Positions 17,975 to 26,854 of a stretch of 60,303 nucleotides of DNA are shown in pieces. Position 1 is the stretch's first letter. Each line of letters starts with the position of its first letter. Origin of the DNA: Bifidobacterium sp. (GTDB lineage: Bacteria; Actinomycetota; Actinomycetes; Actinomycetales; Bifidobacteriaceae); assembly GCF_022640935.1 (NCBI RefSeq), contig NZ_JALCCV010000009.1, forward strand, positions 1 through 60,303, read 5' to 3'. The notes below the pieces were generated by a model that was not told where the DNA came from, ran no database searches, and worked only from the letters and a program-made list of their open reading frames with translations. The translations under genes and the position numbers were made by a program.

Positions 17975-19966
17975 GTGGCGTCGGCAGTTGAGGGTCTTGG
18001 CGAGCGGTTCATGGAGCTGAGCCGCCCGGATGACGACGGCGTGTATCGCGATGGTGCCCGCAAGCGCGCTGCGCGAACGGCGCTGGCGATCGGCGCCATC
18101 CGGCAGCTATGGGATGAGGAGACGGCCGCGCTTCCGTTCGCGCTTCCCAGGCATGGCGTCGGGCTGGCGGCAGTCGGTTCGCTGGCGCGCGGGCAGATCG
18201 GGCCAAGCTCGGACTTGGACTTGGTGCTGATCTACGAACCGCATACGTTGAACGACACCCAGCTCAATGCACTCGCAAACGCACTGTGGTATCCGCTATG
18301 GGACAGTGGCCTCGATCTGGACCATTCGGTGCGCACACGCCAGCAATGCGAAGGCGTGACCGACCACGATCTGCCGGCCGCCGTGGGTTGGCTCGATGTC
18401 AGGCCGATAGCGGGGGATAAGGCGCTAATCACGTCCACTGCCAGCTCGATCCTTGAACGATGGCGCAAGGCGGCCCGCAAACGGCTGCCGGAGCTGTTGA
18501 AATCCGCGCAGTCGAGGCTTGAGCGGTTCGGCCGTATGGCCTATCTCAACCAGCCAGATATCAAGGAGGCGCGTGGCGGTCTGCGCGATGCCGTGATCAT
18601 CTCGGCGCTTGCGGCCTCCTGGCTGGCAGACCGGCCGCATGGCCATTACGATGACGCAGTGGAACGGCTGCTGGACATCCGCGATTGCATTCATCTTGCT
18701 GCCGCCAAGGATACGAACCTGCTGCTCACCCAATATCAGCCGGCGGTCGCGCAGACTCTGGGATTGGCTGATCCGACGCTGCCTCAGGACGAACGCGATG
18801 CGCGGTCCGTCGATGACATGCAGATGTTGCTGGCCCGCATCGGGCGCCGGATCGCGTTCTCCTGGGAGTTCACTTCATCGCGGGCCAAGCATTCGATCAC
18901 CCATGATCGGCCTCGATTCGCCTTCTTCCAATTGCTTAACCCGCGTTCGGGCGGCAAACGCGAAGCGCCGGCCTTCCACGCGCTAGCACCTGGAGTGGTG
19001 GAACATGAGCATGAGGTGGCGCTCGCTCCCGGCATGAAACCTGCCAAGCATGCTGATCTGCCCCTGCAGGTCGCCGTGGCGGCCGCGCAGACAGGACTGC
19101 CGATCAACCCGGTGACGCTGCAGAACCTCGCGCATTGCCCGATGCGTGACCACGATTGGAGCGGTGGTGAGCGTGAGCTCCTCATCGCGCTGCTCGGGTC
19201 GGGCAGGGCGCTCCCACAGGTGTGGGAGGAGCTTGATTTCGTCGATATTCCGGGGCGTTGGATACCCGAATGGCTTGGTGTGCGCAATCGGCCCTCGACC
19301 TCCGCGGCGCATCGCTATACGATCGACCAGCATATGATCGAAACAGTTTCGCGGCTGGGACACAGTTGGCGAAATGGCGGTTCCGACGAATCCGGCGATG
19401 TGCAGCACACTGTGCCGGCCGACGATGTGCCGGCTGACGATGTGCCGGCTGTGCAAGCTGACGATGGGAGAATCCCAGCGCGTCGCGATGCGGGCGGCAA
19501 CGACACGCATGATAACGGTGCCGCGTCGCACTACGACGGGACCCATTACGACGCAACTCGCTATGCTGCGCTGCTGCTGGCGGGTTTGCTTCATGATATC
19601 GGCAAGCGACCGGGCGTGGCGGATCACGCCGCCGAAGGCGCGCGTCACGTGCCCGTCATCGTGCGCCGGCTGGGCTTCGACGAGGAGATCGTGCGCATCG
19701 CGACGCTGCTGGTGCGCGAGCATTTGACGCTTTCCGAATATGCCACGGGCAAAGATCCCGAGGATCCGGCTGTGGCTGAAGAGCTGGCTGCGCGGCTCGA
19801 TCATGATCCCATCACGCTCGCCATGCTCTTCGACCTGACGCGCGCCGACGGTTCATCGCTGGGGGCTACGGCCAACGAGTCAATCACCAAGAAGTACGGC
19901 TGGTCGCGTTGGCGCGAAAGCCTGGTGCGCACCATGGCCGATGCCGCGCGCACCCACATGGCGTGA
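17975..19966 (+). CDS. glnD: PII uridylyltransferase-like GlnD lacking ACT domains
   Basis: 663 aa. It modifies and demodifies PII according to nitrogen state. The N-terminal nucleotidyltransferase site is present (GSLARGQIGPSSDLDL, 68-83) and the HD hydrolase site LLHDIGK has H540-D541. The protein ends about 120 residues after the HD motif, whereas E. coli GlnD (about 890 aa) continues into two ACT domains that sense glutamine. A low-complexity acidic linker (about 470-525) contains a 15-bp tandem repeat encoding VPADD (19412-19441). GTG start with GAGGGAG seven nt upstream. The hairpin between glnB and glnD suggests lower or separate expression. Catalytic function is likely; glutamine sensing must differ. 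Confidence 0.9.
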   Translation: MASAVEGLGERFMELSRPDDDGVYRDGARKRAARTALAIGAIRQLWDEETAALPFALPRHGVGLAAVGSLARGQIGPSSDLDLVLIYEPHTLNDTQLNALANALWYPLWDSGLDLDHSVRTRQQCEGVTDHDLPAAVGWLDVRPIAGDKALITSTASSILERWRKAARKRLPELLKSAQSRLERFGRMAYLNQPDIKEARGGLRDAVIISALAASWLADRPHGHYDDAVERLLDIRDCIHLAAAKDTNLLLTQYQPAVAQTLGLADPTLPQDERDARSVDDMQMLLARIGRRIAFSWEFTSSRAKHSITHDRPRFAFFQLLNPRSGGKREAPAFHALAPGVVEHEHEVALAPGMKPAKHADLPLQVAVAAAQTGLPINPVTLQNLAHCPMRDHDWSGGERELLIALLGSGRALPQVWEELDFVDIPGRWIPEWLGVRNRPSTSAAHRYTIDQHMIETVSRLGHSWRNGGSDESGDVQHTVPADDVPADDVPAVQADDGRIPARRDAGGNDTHDNGAASHYDGTHYDATRYAALLLAGLLHDIGKRPGVADHAAEGARHVPVIVRRLGFDEEIVRIATLLVREHLTLSEYATGKDPEDPAVAEELAARLDHDPITLAMLFDLTRADGSSLGATANESITKKYGWSRWRESLVRTMADAARTHMA

Positions 19967-21614
19967 GCCCGACGAATGTTTTGCTTCTGCACTTTGCGCT
20001 GTTGAAGTGGACTTGATTTTGTATGTGGTAGTTGATTCGGGCGGGAGCGGGCAGCGACGAGTTGTGCGAGGGTTTGTTGTTCCCAGTTGGTGGTGATCTG
20101 GCCTTCGACGAGGCGTTTGTCGGCTTTTCTGTCTTCGATGTCGCAGATCGCAAGGCATAGGAGTTCCACGACGGCCTAGCCGCTGTGGAACTGGAACCGG
20201 GTTCCAAGCGCTTTTCGGTTGGCGGGTTGTGCACGGCGCTGGTGTAGGGTTCCCAGTTATTTTCATCGTTATTTGGATCATCTTGACGGGTTTGGTGAAT
20301 GGCGCTCGGCTATATCTGTGCCGGCGTGGTCAATATCATCAACATCATCGGCACCCCTTCGACATGCAGTCATTCAAAATGCCCAGATCGCGCTTATGCT
20401 CTTCGGTGCGCAGATAATCTAACGCTTGTTTATGCTCATGTGAGCTAAACTGCAAACATAACGAAAAGATAGGCCCGCGACTGTCCATTGCTCCAACATA
20501 CATCGTTATACATTAATTCGTAGAATTCTACTTCCAGAATTGACAAAAATTCATGGAGCGAGATTCCATACGTGTAACAAAGAACGTCAAATATTGCTTT
20601 TTTGACACTCCCTGATCAACAATTTCAATCCGGTGAGCTGCCGACGCGATGTTTCGGATGATGGCACCGGGCAATATGATGGTTGATTTGCAGCCTCATA
20701 GAACGCTTGGGAATTTTGCTTCAACCACTGATCAGAAACATGTAGGACGAGTTTCGGGCCATCTCAGATTTCATGACGGATGTGCACGTAATCTTACAAA
20801 ATACATTCAGCAACACCACAAGACGCGGCATAACTATGATATATGTGCACTTCACGCGAACATTAAGAGCTATAGATAGTGTGATTTCGGGAGGGCCACC
20901 AGCGCGCACACGAGTACGGCAAAAACGGCAACAGCGCCAGCTGCGTCTGATTTTACCTCGGCCAGCAAAAAATGGCTGCGCTCGTACTCGTCATCATCGT
21001 AATCGAACTGGTTAACGGATCCACCTAAGACTTGTATGAGCCGCTCATCGGCAACTCGACCGATTGCCCCCGCGGCTTTATGCTGTCCAATGCCCGCCCC
21101 AACCGTGGCTATGGCTCTATCGGTGCCATTTCTTACCAGACTGGGAGACATTCTCGCGTATCGATACATCCGGCGGATTCGTGATCAGCCTAGTGTTTTT
21201 TGGGCATCGTGGTGATCTTCTCCCAGTGTTGTTCGCTCGGGCGTGTGCGCTTTTTGGGCATGCAAGGTGTCAACGGCCTGATCGCCATCTGGCTGCCGTT
21301 ATGCATAGCCCTTGTCCACGCGAAAATCACACCTACCTGCCCAACGGAAAACGGGAGTGCCACTGTGGTCACACTTTTCACCAGTGGGTGAGGCCTCATC
21401 AGGATTCCTCTGCTCTGTTCGAAGAGTTGTTAGTGCCACGGTTGCATTGATTCCTATCGGCACAGGCATCGCACTGCTGCTTGTCCTCAGCCGTCAATGT
21501 GCGTGTCGAGGCCCGCCACTCACATTGACGGCTGAGGACAAGACCGATATGCAATCTCGACGACGATTTCGATCTGGAAGTCACAGATGGTGATAGTCTC
21601 CGACTTCTTGTGGA
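19967..21614. other. Decayed, gene-poor stretch
   Basis: About 1.6 kb with no convincing gene. On the minus strand, 19985-20250 keeps protein-like segments in two frames, such as AICDIEDRKADKRLVEG and QITTNWEQQTLAQLVAARS, which looks like a frameshifted relic of an unidentified gene. Another minus-strand relic at 20870-21169 ends in a hydrophobic segment. 20240-20880 is AT-rich and looks foreign. The long inverted repeat at 21481-21541 is listed separately. No tRNA or intact transposase seen. Confidence 0.5.
21481..21541. repeat. Perfect 21-bp inverted repeat with 19-nt loop
   Basis: The arm 21481-21501 (TTGTCCTCAGCCGTCAATGT plus G) is the exact reverse complement of 21521-21541. It lies 74 bp beyond the stop of the minus-strand alpha-galactosidase gene. 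No T-tract follows on either strand, so it is not a standard terminator; it could be a terminator-like RNA stabiliser, a protein site or a trace of a mobile element. Confidence 0.85.
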
Positions 21615-23153
21615 TCACAGTGCATACAGACTGTGCTGCTGATCCAATGCGGCGGCGAAATCAACCTCTCGATCGTCGAGTAAATACCGGTATCGTCCCA
21701 GTTGCCTGATTCGAGGGTCATATAAGAGGTATGAGCGCACCGCTGCAAGCTCGGAGGGGGAAAGCCAGCTTGGTGGATCTGAGATTCCCCTGACATCACA
21801 GAGTGTCGTGCAGTCGCGGAGCAGTTGCATTTGTGTGTCGTTGAGAAGATTGCGTTGATGACGGAAGTAGACGATATCGGGATCGAGGCCAATCAGCCCT
21901 TTCATCCACAGTCTGTTCACGCTGTTGCGCAGGGCGTTCTTGGCCAGCGCGTCAGACATGTCAGTGGTGGCATAGTTGTCCCACATCGGTGCTACGTCAG
22001 GGCCGATTCGCACGGCATCAAGAATGCCAAGTGAAGGGAAGATAAGTGCACCCGACCCTAGCAGGAAGGCATCTTCTCCGGCGGCCTGCCGGATGACCTG
22101 CAATGCATCTCTGTAGATGAATTCACGGTCCACGGCTTCACTGCGTTTGCCAGGTATTGCTCCGGCATTGAGAAAGTCAAGTTTGAGCATGTCGAATCCC
22201 CAATCGTGAACGACGGTCCCTATGAGATCTGCAAGCCACTGACGCGCATCGGCCCGCGAGAAGTCATAGGTGAAGTAGCGGGAGCCCCAATTGCTCCCAG
22301 CAGTCAGGAGCTCAGCGTCTCCGTCGCGCAGCAGCATTTGCCTGTTAGTCTGCATAGCTTGTGCTTCGGGCAGAACGATGAAAGGAGCGATCCAAATTCC
22401 TGCGCTCATGCCCTGATCGCGGATCTGAGCGGCTAGATCGGACATGTGTAAGGGGAACTTGCTGTTGGGTGTCCAATCCCCGACACGCAGCTCCCACCCG
22501 TCGTCGATCTGCAATGTATCGAATCCATATCGCGGCAACTGTGGTGCAATGGCTTGGATGTCGGCTTGGGAGACGTCCTCATACAGCGAATACCAGGAGG
22601 ACCACACCCTTTTGATCTTGCCGGCACGCGGCGTGTGTAGCTTGGCAAGGAGTTGGCTGTACCTGCTGAACACATCCTTATCTCGGCCGGTCAGGATTAC
22701 CCAAGTGGCCTGTGTCCCTGTTTCCGTCCAGCCGGCGATGAGATCCGCATCGGCATGTAATCTTGGAGTATCTCCCTGCAGACAACCCACCAAAAGGGTG
22801 TGTCCATGAGCGTCATGGCCATGAGAACTCACTGCTATCAACCATGAAGAATGATGTCGCACAGGATCATCCCAAGTGGGATCGTCGGCTGTCAAACGTC
22901 GTGAACTGCTGCGTATCCGGATGGGGGGCTCATGCAACCCCGTCCATCCGGTGGGTGACCAGGAATTCTGGCCGTTGCGATAGACCTCCCCATGCTCGAT
23001 GCCGTGAAGCAGGGACAGACGGGAAGCTCGGATGAAGTATTCCCGTGTGCCGTCCTGCTGTTTTCCCGCCCAGTCTGGTCGGGAAAACAGCCCTTGTCCG
23101 GTCACCTGTAGCGAGGGGAGTACAGACATTTGTTCCGTATTGTGCTGAAGCAT
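21615..23153 (-). CDS. GH36 alpha-galactosidase
   Basis: 512 aa, cytoplasmic, no signal peptide. It hydrolyses terminal alpha-galactosides such as raffinose or melibiose taken up by the adjacent ABC transporter. Clan GH-D features are clear: a WSSWYSLYED region opening the barrel, QIDDGWE, the nucleophile D326 in MLKLDFLNAG and the acid/base D386 in RIGPDV. It is shorter than the roughly 700-aa bifidobacterial GH36 enzymes, with a reduced N-terminal beta domain, so specificity may differ. AAGGAGAA lies 9 nt before the ATG. It is the last gene of the operon, separated from the binding-protein gene by a hairpin. Confidence 0.9.
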   Translation of the reverse strand: MLQHNTEQMSVLPSLQVTGQGLFSRPDWAGKQQDGTREYFIRASRLSLLHGIEHGEVYRNGQNSWSPTGWTGLHEPPIRIRSSSRRLTADDPTWDDPVRHHSSWLIAVSSHGHDAHGHTLLVGCLQGDTPRLHADADLIAGWTETGTQATWVILTGRDKDVFSRYSQLLAKLHTPRAGKIKRVWSSWYSLYEDVSQADIQAIAPQLPRYGFDTLQIDDGWELRVGDWTPNSKFPLHMSDLAAQIRDQGMSAGIWIAPFIVLPEAQAMQTNRQMLLRDGDAELLTAGSNWGSRYFTYDFSRADARQWLADLIGTVVHDWGFDMLKLDFLNAGAIPGKRSEAVDREFIYRDALQVIRQAAGEDAFLLGSGALIFPSLGILDAVRIGPDVAPMWDNYATTDMSDALAKNALRNSVNRLWMKGLIGLDPDIVYFRHQRNLLNDTQMQLLRDCTTLCDVRGISDPPSWLSPSELAAVRSYLLYDPRIRQLGRYRYLLDDREVDFAAALDQQHSLYAL

Positions 23154-23189
23154 GGGGACGTTCTCCTTGTTGAGAAAGAACGGACTTGT

Positions 23190-23221
23190 GGTGGAAGCCG
23201 GGTATTATCTCGGCTACCACC
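23190..23221 (-). terminator. Intercistronic hairpin after the binding-protein gene
   Basis: GGTGGAAGCCG (23190-23200) pairs with CGGCTACCACC (23211-23221) with one mismatch. It lies between the solute-binding-protein stop and the GH36 start. Such stems commonly stabilise the abundant binding-protein message and reduce read-through into the enzyme gene. Confidence 0.5.
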
Positions 23222-23235
23222 TTCGGCCCGTGGAC

Positions 23236-24573
23236 TTAGTTTTTCGTGGCCAGTTTTTCAACTGCCTCATTTGCCTTGGTCAACTCTTGGGTTGGATCTC
23301 CTCCCTGAGCGATAGCTTGAAGGGCATCCTGTACGATCGTTCCCGTTTCGGAGCTGTTCGGGAAAATGGGCAGGGTGAAGGTCTCCTCCTTTTCGACCGG
23401 GGTGGTGAAGGCCATGGAATTCCAACCCTTCTTGCTACGAGCATCGATGGCGATCTTCGTAGCGGATTTTTGCGCAGGGAAGATGATCCCGGACTCTGCC
23501 ACTTTGTCCTGGCAGTCTGACGAGGCTAGATATGCAACCCACTTCCATGCCTCTTCCGGATGTTGGGTTCCGGACCAGATGGCGTCGGAAAGCCCGTTCA
23601 TCGCCACTTTGCGTCCTTGAGGGCCTTCTGGCAGCATGGCATAGGCGAATCTTCCAGCAAGGCCTGAATCCAGATATGTGCTGGCTGTGGACGATCCCAC
23701 AACAGTCGATGCACTGTTACCGTTTTTCATGATGGCATCGGTGCCGAGGGTCGACTGCTGATCGAATTTGGGGGCGAGTCCTTCGGCGATCAGATGCTGC
23801 AGCCATGCGGCGGTTTCCACCAACTTGGGAGAGTCGAAATGATAGGAATTCGCAACCCCTCTGCCGTCGGAATATGTGAAGCCGTTGGAGGCGGCGAAAT
23901 TGCCCCACCCATTCTGTCCCACAGCCCCGTCCGCCCATTCGGGGTAGTAGCCATAGCGCTTCACATGGTTTTTGTCGAAACTCGGATCAAGAGCGTTCCT
24001 TCCCTGTTCATCTACGGTGACCTTTCGTATGAACTCTTCGAAAGTGCCGCCGTTTTGCGGATTCCAATTCAGCGTATTCATGGCGTTCGCGTCGTACCCA
24101 GCCTCTTGAGCGACCTTGGTGTCGTAGACAAGGGCAACGGTGTCCCAATCTTTGGGGAGACCATACCGCTTGCCATTCAGCTTCCATAGATCCGCGAGAC
24201 CGGGCTGGAATGATTTGAGATCGATGTTGCTTTTCTCCAGATACGGTGTGATGTCTAATATCTGACTGTTGGCGACATATTGCTGAAAGTACGACACATG
24301 GTCAGTGAACACATCCGGGGCGGATGCGGCTGCGATCTGTGTAGTGAGATTCTGCCAATACTGATTCCATGCGGTTTGCGTGATATTGACCGATATGGTC
24401 GGGTTCTTGCTATGAAAGTCGTTGGCGCAGGCCTCATACAAAGGGGCCTGCGTGTTGTCCCAGAGCCAGTATTGGAGTGTGACGTTTGTTCCCGTGCTCG
24501 TGCTCGCACAAGCGCCGGCCCCGAGCAGCAGCGCTGCTGTCGAGACGGTGGCGATGAATCTGTTGCATTTCAT
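23236..24573 (-). CDS. ABC transporter sugar-binding lipoprotein
   Basis: 445 aa extracellular solute-binding protein of the MalE/UgpB type. The N-terminus MKCNRF is followed by a hydrophobic stretch and GAGAC with lipidation at C22. The mature part opens with LQYWLWDN and has the characteristic RYGLPKDWDT hinge and a C-terminal AWKWVAYLAS segment. It captures the sugar and delivers it to the two permeases encoded upstream. No ATPase gene is present, so the transporter probably uses the shared MsmK-like ATPase common in bifidobacteria. The start at 24573 places the signal peptide at the N-terminus with AAGAAAGAG upstream. Confidence 0.93.
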   Translation of the reverse strand: MKCNRFIATVSTAALLLGAGACASTSTGTNVTLQYWLWDNTQAPLYEACANDFHSKNPTISVNITQTAWNQYWQNLTTQIAAASAPDVFTDHVSYFQQYVANSQILDITPYLEKSNIDLKSFQPGLADLWKLNGKRYGLPKDWDTVALVYDTKVAQEAGYDANAMNTLNWNPQNGGTFEEFIRKVTVDEQGRNALDPSFDKNHVKRYGYYPEWADGAVGQNGWGNFAASNGFTYSDGRGVANSYHFDSPKLVETAAWLQHLIAEGLAPKFDQQSTLGTDAIMKNGNSASTVVGSSTASTYLDSGLAGRFAYAMLPEGPQGRKVAMNGLSDAIWSGTQHPEEAWKWVAYLASSDCQDKVAESGIIFPAQKSATKIAIDARSKKGWNSMAFTTPVEKEETFTLPIFPNSSETGTIVQDALQAIAQGGDPTQELTKANEAVEKLATKN

Positions 24574-24661
24574 TGGTGTTCTCTTTCTTAGATGGTTGTC
24601 TCTATTCATTGGTCAGTTACGTGTTTGATGGCGAAATGGGCCATCGGAATCAACCGCTGTG

Positions 24662-25561
24662 CTACTTCGATCCGGAAAAACTGAGCGACTCGACGAGCAT
24701 ACGGCCAAATATGATCAATATGATGATGACTGGGATTACCGATAATGTTGCGCCTGCCATCAGTCCAGTCCAGTCCGGTGAGCGATTGGGAGCCTGCTGC
24801 TGGAATACGCTAAGCGCAACGGTGAGCAGACGCGTCTGCTCACCACGCCCTGCCACCATTGGCCACATGTAGTCCTTCCACATCCCCACGAAGGTGATCA
24901 GCAGCATGGTTGAGATCGGTCCTCTGCTCATGGGGAGCACGATCCTCCAGAATCTGCCAATCGTGCCTAGACCGTCGAGCATGGCTGCTTCCTCCACGGA
25001 CTGGGGTATAGAGAGGAAGAACTGGCGCAGGAAGAAGACGGCAAAGGGACTGGTTAGCAGTGCGGGTGCTATGATTCCGCTCATGGTATTGAGCAGTCCC
25101 GTCTGTCTTATGAACACGAAATTTGGCAGCAGGGTGAAAATGCCTGGGATCATCAGTCCCGCCAGCACTAAGCCGAAGAGTATATTTCTGCCTTTGAAAT
25201 GTAGCCTTGCGAATGCATATGCCGCTGCGGCGGAGGAGAGCGTCTGCGCAATGGCGATTGAACCAGCATAAACGAATGAGTTGATCGTGTACCGGGCAAA
25301 GTTTATGGTGGCGCCGGTGCCGCCTGCGGCAATCGCCTGCTGAGTGCTGGTAAGGCCTAGTATGCGCTGGAAATTGATCAGAGTTGGATTGGACGGCCAG
25401 AATCTGTTCGCGTCTGTTACGAGATCGGCCGCGGGCGTCAGACTGCTGCGCACCATCCAGTAGAAGGGGAACATGGTTGCGATGATTGTCGCGGTGACAA
25501 GGATCCACGCGATGACTTTGTCGCCTTTAAGGTGGTGTGTGAGTTTCCGCTGTGCCGTCAT
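24662..25561 (-). CDS. ABC sugar permease, MalG-type
   Basis: 299 aa, six membrane segments. The EAA loop that contacts the ATPase reads EEAAMLDGLGTIGRFWRIVL. It is the second permease subunit of a CUT1-type importer; its start overlaps the stop of the first permease by 4 nt. A 90-bp gap separates it from the binding-protein gene. Together with the GH36 gene the likely substrate is an alpha-galactoside. Confidence 0.93.
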   Translation of the reverse strand: MTAQRKLTHHLKGDKVIAWILVTATIIATMFPFYWMVRSSLTPAADLVTDANRFWPSNPTLINFQRILGLTSTQQAIAAGGTGATINFARYTINSFVYAGSIAIAQTLSSAAAAYAFARLHFKGRNILFGLVLAGLMIPGIFTLLPNFVFIRQTGLLNTMSGIIAPALLTSPFAVFFLRQFFLSIPQSVEEAAMLDGLGTIGRFWRIVLPMSRGPISTMLLITFVGMWKDYMWPMVAGRGEQTRLLTVALSVFQQQAPNRSPDWTGLMAGATLSVIPVIIILIIFGRMLVESLSFSGSK

Positions 25562-26493
25562 GATAGCTCCGATTCGCCTGCATGCATCATGTGCATCTGC
25601 AGGAATGTCAATGCCCCGAGGATGAGAACCAGCAGGATGGATATCGCCGATGCATACCCCATGTGGAAGTATTCGAAGGCCTGCCTGTAGATGTAGTAGT
25701 AGATCACACGAACCTCGGGAAGAGGGTTGCCGCGATAACCAACCTGGACGAGATCGAAGACCTGGAAGGAGCCGATAAGCGTCACCACAACCACCATGGC
25801 GAGCACAGGCCGTATCAAGGGCAGCGTGATGCTGAAGAACATGCGGGTTTCGCCTGCCCCGTCAATAGATCCTGCCTCATACAGATCGGCTGGTATTTGA
25901 AGCATCCCCGCATACAGGAGCAGAGAGGTGTACCCTATGCCCGCCCAAGCGCTGATAGCCACGACGATCAGCAGGGCCAGTCTGCTATTGTAGAAGGTGA
26001 CCCCTTGTAATCCCATTGATGCAAAAAGTTTTGTGAGGAAGCCGACGTTGGCGTCCAACAGCCATCCCCAGATGAGCGCTATTGCAACATTGGGTACCAA
26101 CCATGGCAGGAGTAGCAATGACCTCACCCATGGCTTGGCGCGCAGCCGTTGCATAAGTGCCGCCAGCAGCAAGCCAAAAAAGAGCTGGACGATAAGGTTG
26201 AGTACGGCGAACAGGCAGGTATTGAGCAGTGAATTCCGCAGGTCTTCGTCGCTGAGCATATCGACGTAGTTTGACAAGCCGACATTCTCGCCCCGACTGA
26301 GCAGATTGTAATTGGTAAAGGAATACTGCAGCCCTCGAATTGTGGGGTACAGGTAGAAGAGGATGAATCCGATGAAGGTGGGGAGCAACAACAACGTGGC
26401 GGCCCAAGCCGAGTTGCCGATATGTAATGTGTGCTGCCTGTTTTCTCGTGCTGTGGTGCTGGCGCTCACCGGTGACGGTGTGATCTGGGTCAT
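25558..26493 (-). CDS. ABC sugar permease, MalF-type
   Basis: 311 aa. A polar 28-residue N-terminus precedes six membrane segments, and the EAA loop reads LYEAGSIDGAGETRMFFSI. First gene of the alpha-galactoside operon. The ATG follows GGGAAG. Expression is expected to be controlled by the operator at 26673-26690 and the divergent LacI-family gene. Confidence 0.93.
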   Translation of the reverse strand: MTQITPSPVSASTTARENRQHTLHIGNSAWAATLLLLPTFIGFILFYLYPTIRGLQYSFTNYNLLSRGENVGLSNYVDMLSDEDLRNSLLNTCLFAVLNLIVQLFFGLLLAALMQRLRAKPWVRSLLLLPWLVPNVAIALIWGWLLDANVGFLTKLFASMGLQGVTFYNSRLALLIVVAISAWAGIGYTSLLLYAGMLQIPADLYEAGSIDGAGETRMFFSITLPLIRPVLAMVVVVTLIGSFQVFDLVQVGYRGNPLPEVRVIYYYIYRQAFEYFHMGYASAISILLVLILGALTFLQMHMMHAGESELS

Positions 26494-26672
26494 TTGGACT
26501 TCCCGAATGATGGATAGAATGCAACGATGCCGTGGATGCCTCGCCAGTAGCGGTGCCTCCGCATGAAATATGTGATATCTCTGCCCATTGCTCCTCCTTG
26601 AGCACTTCGTCTGATGTGGCGTCCATCGTCGCGCGGTAGCGCACTTATGAACGCCTTTATTATATATCAGAT

Positions 26673-26702
26673 AATCTACACCAGTAGATTCATTTTTGTC
26701 AA
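26673..26702 (-). promoter_or_regulatory. Promoter and LacI-type operator of the alpha-galactoside operon
   Basis: On the minus strand a perfect -35 TTGACA (26702-26697), an 18-bp spacer and -10 TAGATT (26678-26673). The inverted repeat AATCTAC-ACCA-GTAGATT (26673-26690) covers the -10 and part of the spacer, where bound repressor would block polymerase. The start of the first permease gene is about 180 bp downstream; the divergent regulator gene begins about 165 bp the other way. Confidence 0.75.
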
Positions 26703-26854
26703 ATTAGACTTTACATGTTGAAAACAAAGGTTTTTATTTGATCATTTAGAATGTGTTACGAGTTGATAAAATGGTACGTGTACGCGACCGCGCGTACGCT
26801 GCCAGAATGCGAACGCTTGTATGACAGCATATGCCGAGTGTAAGGTTTTCGAGT

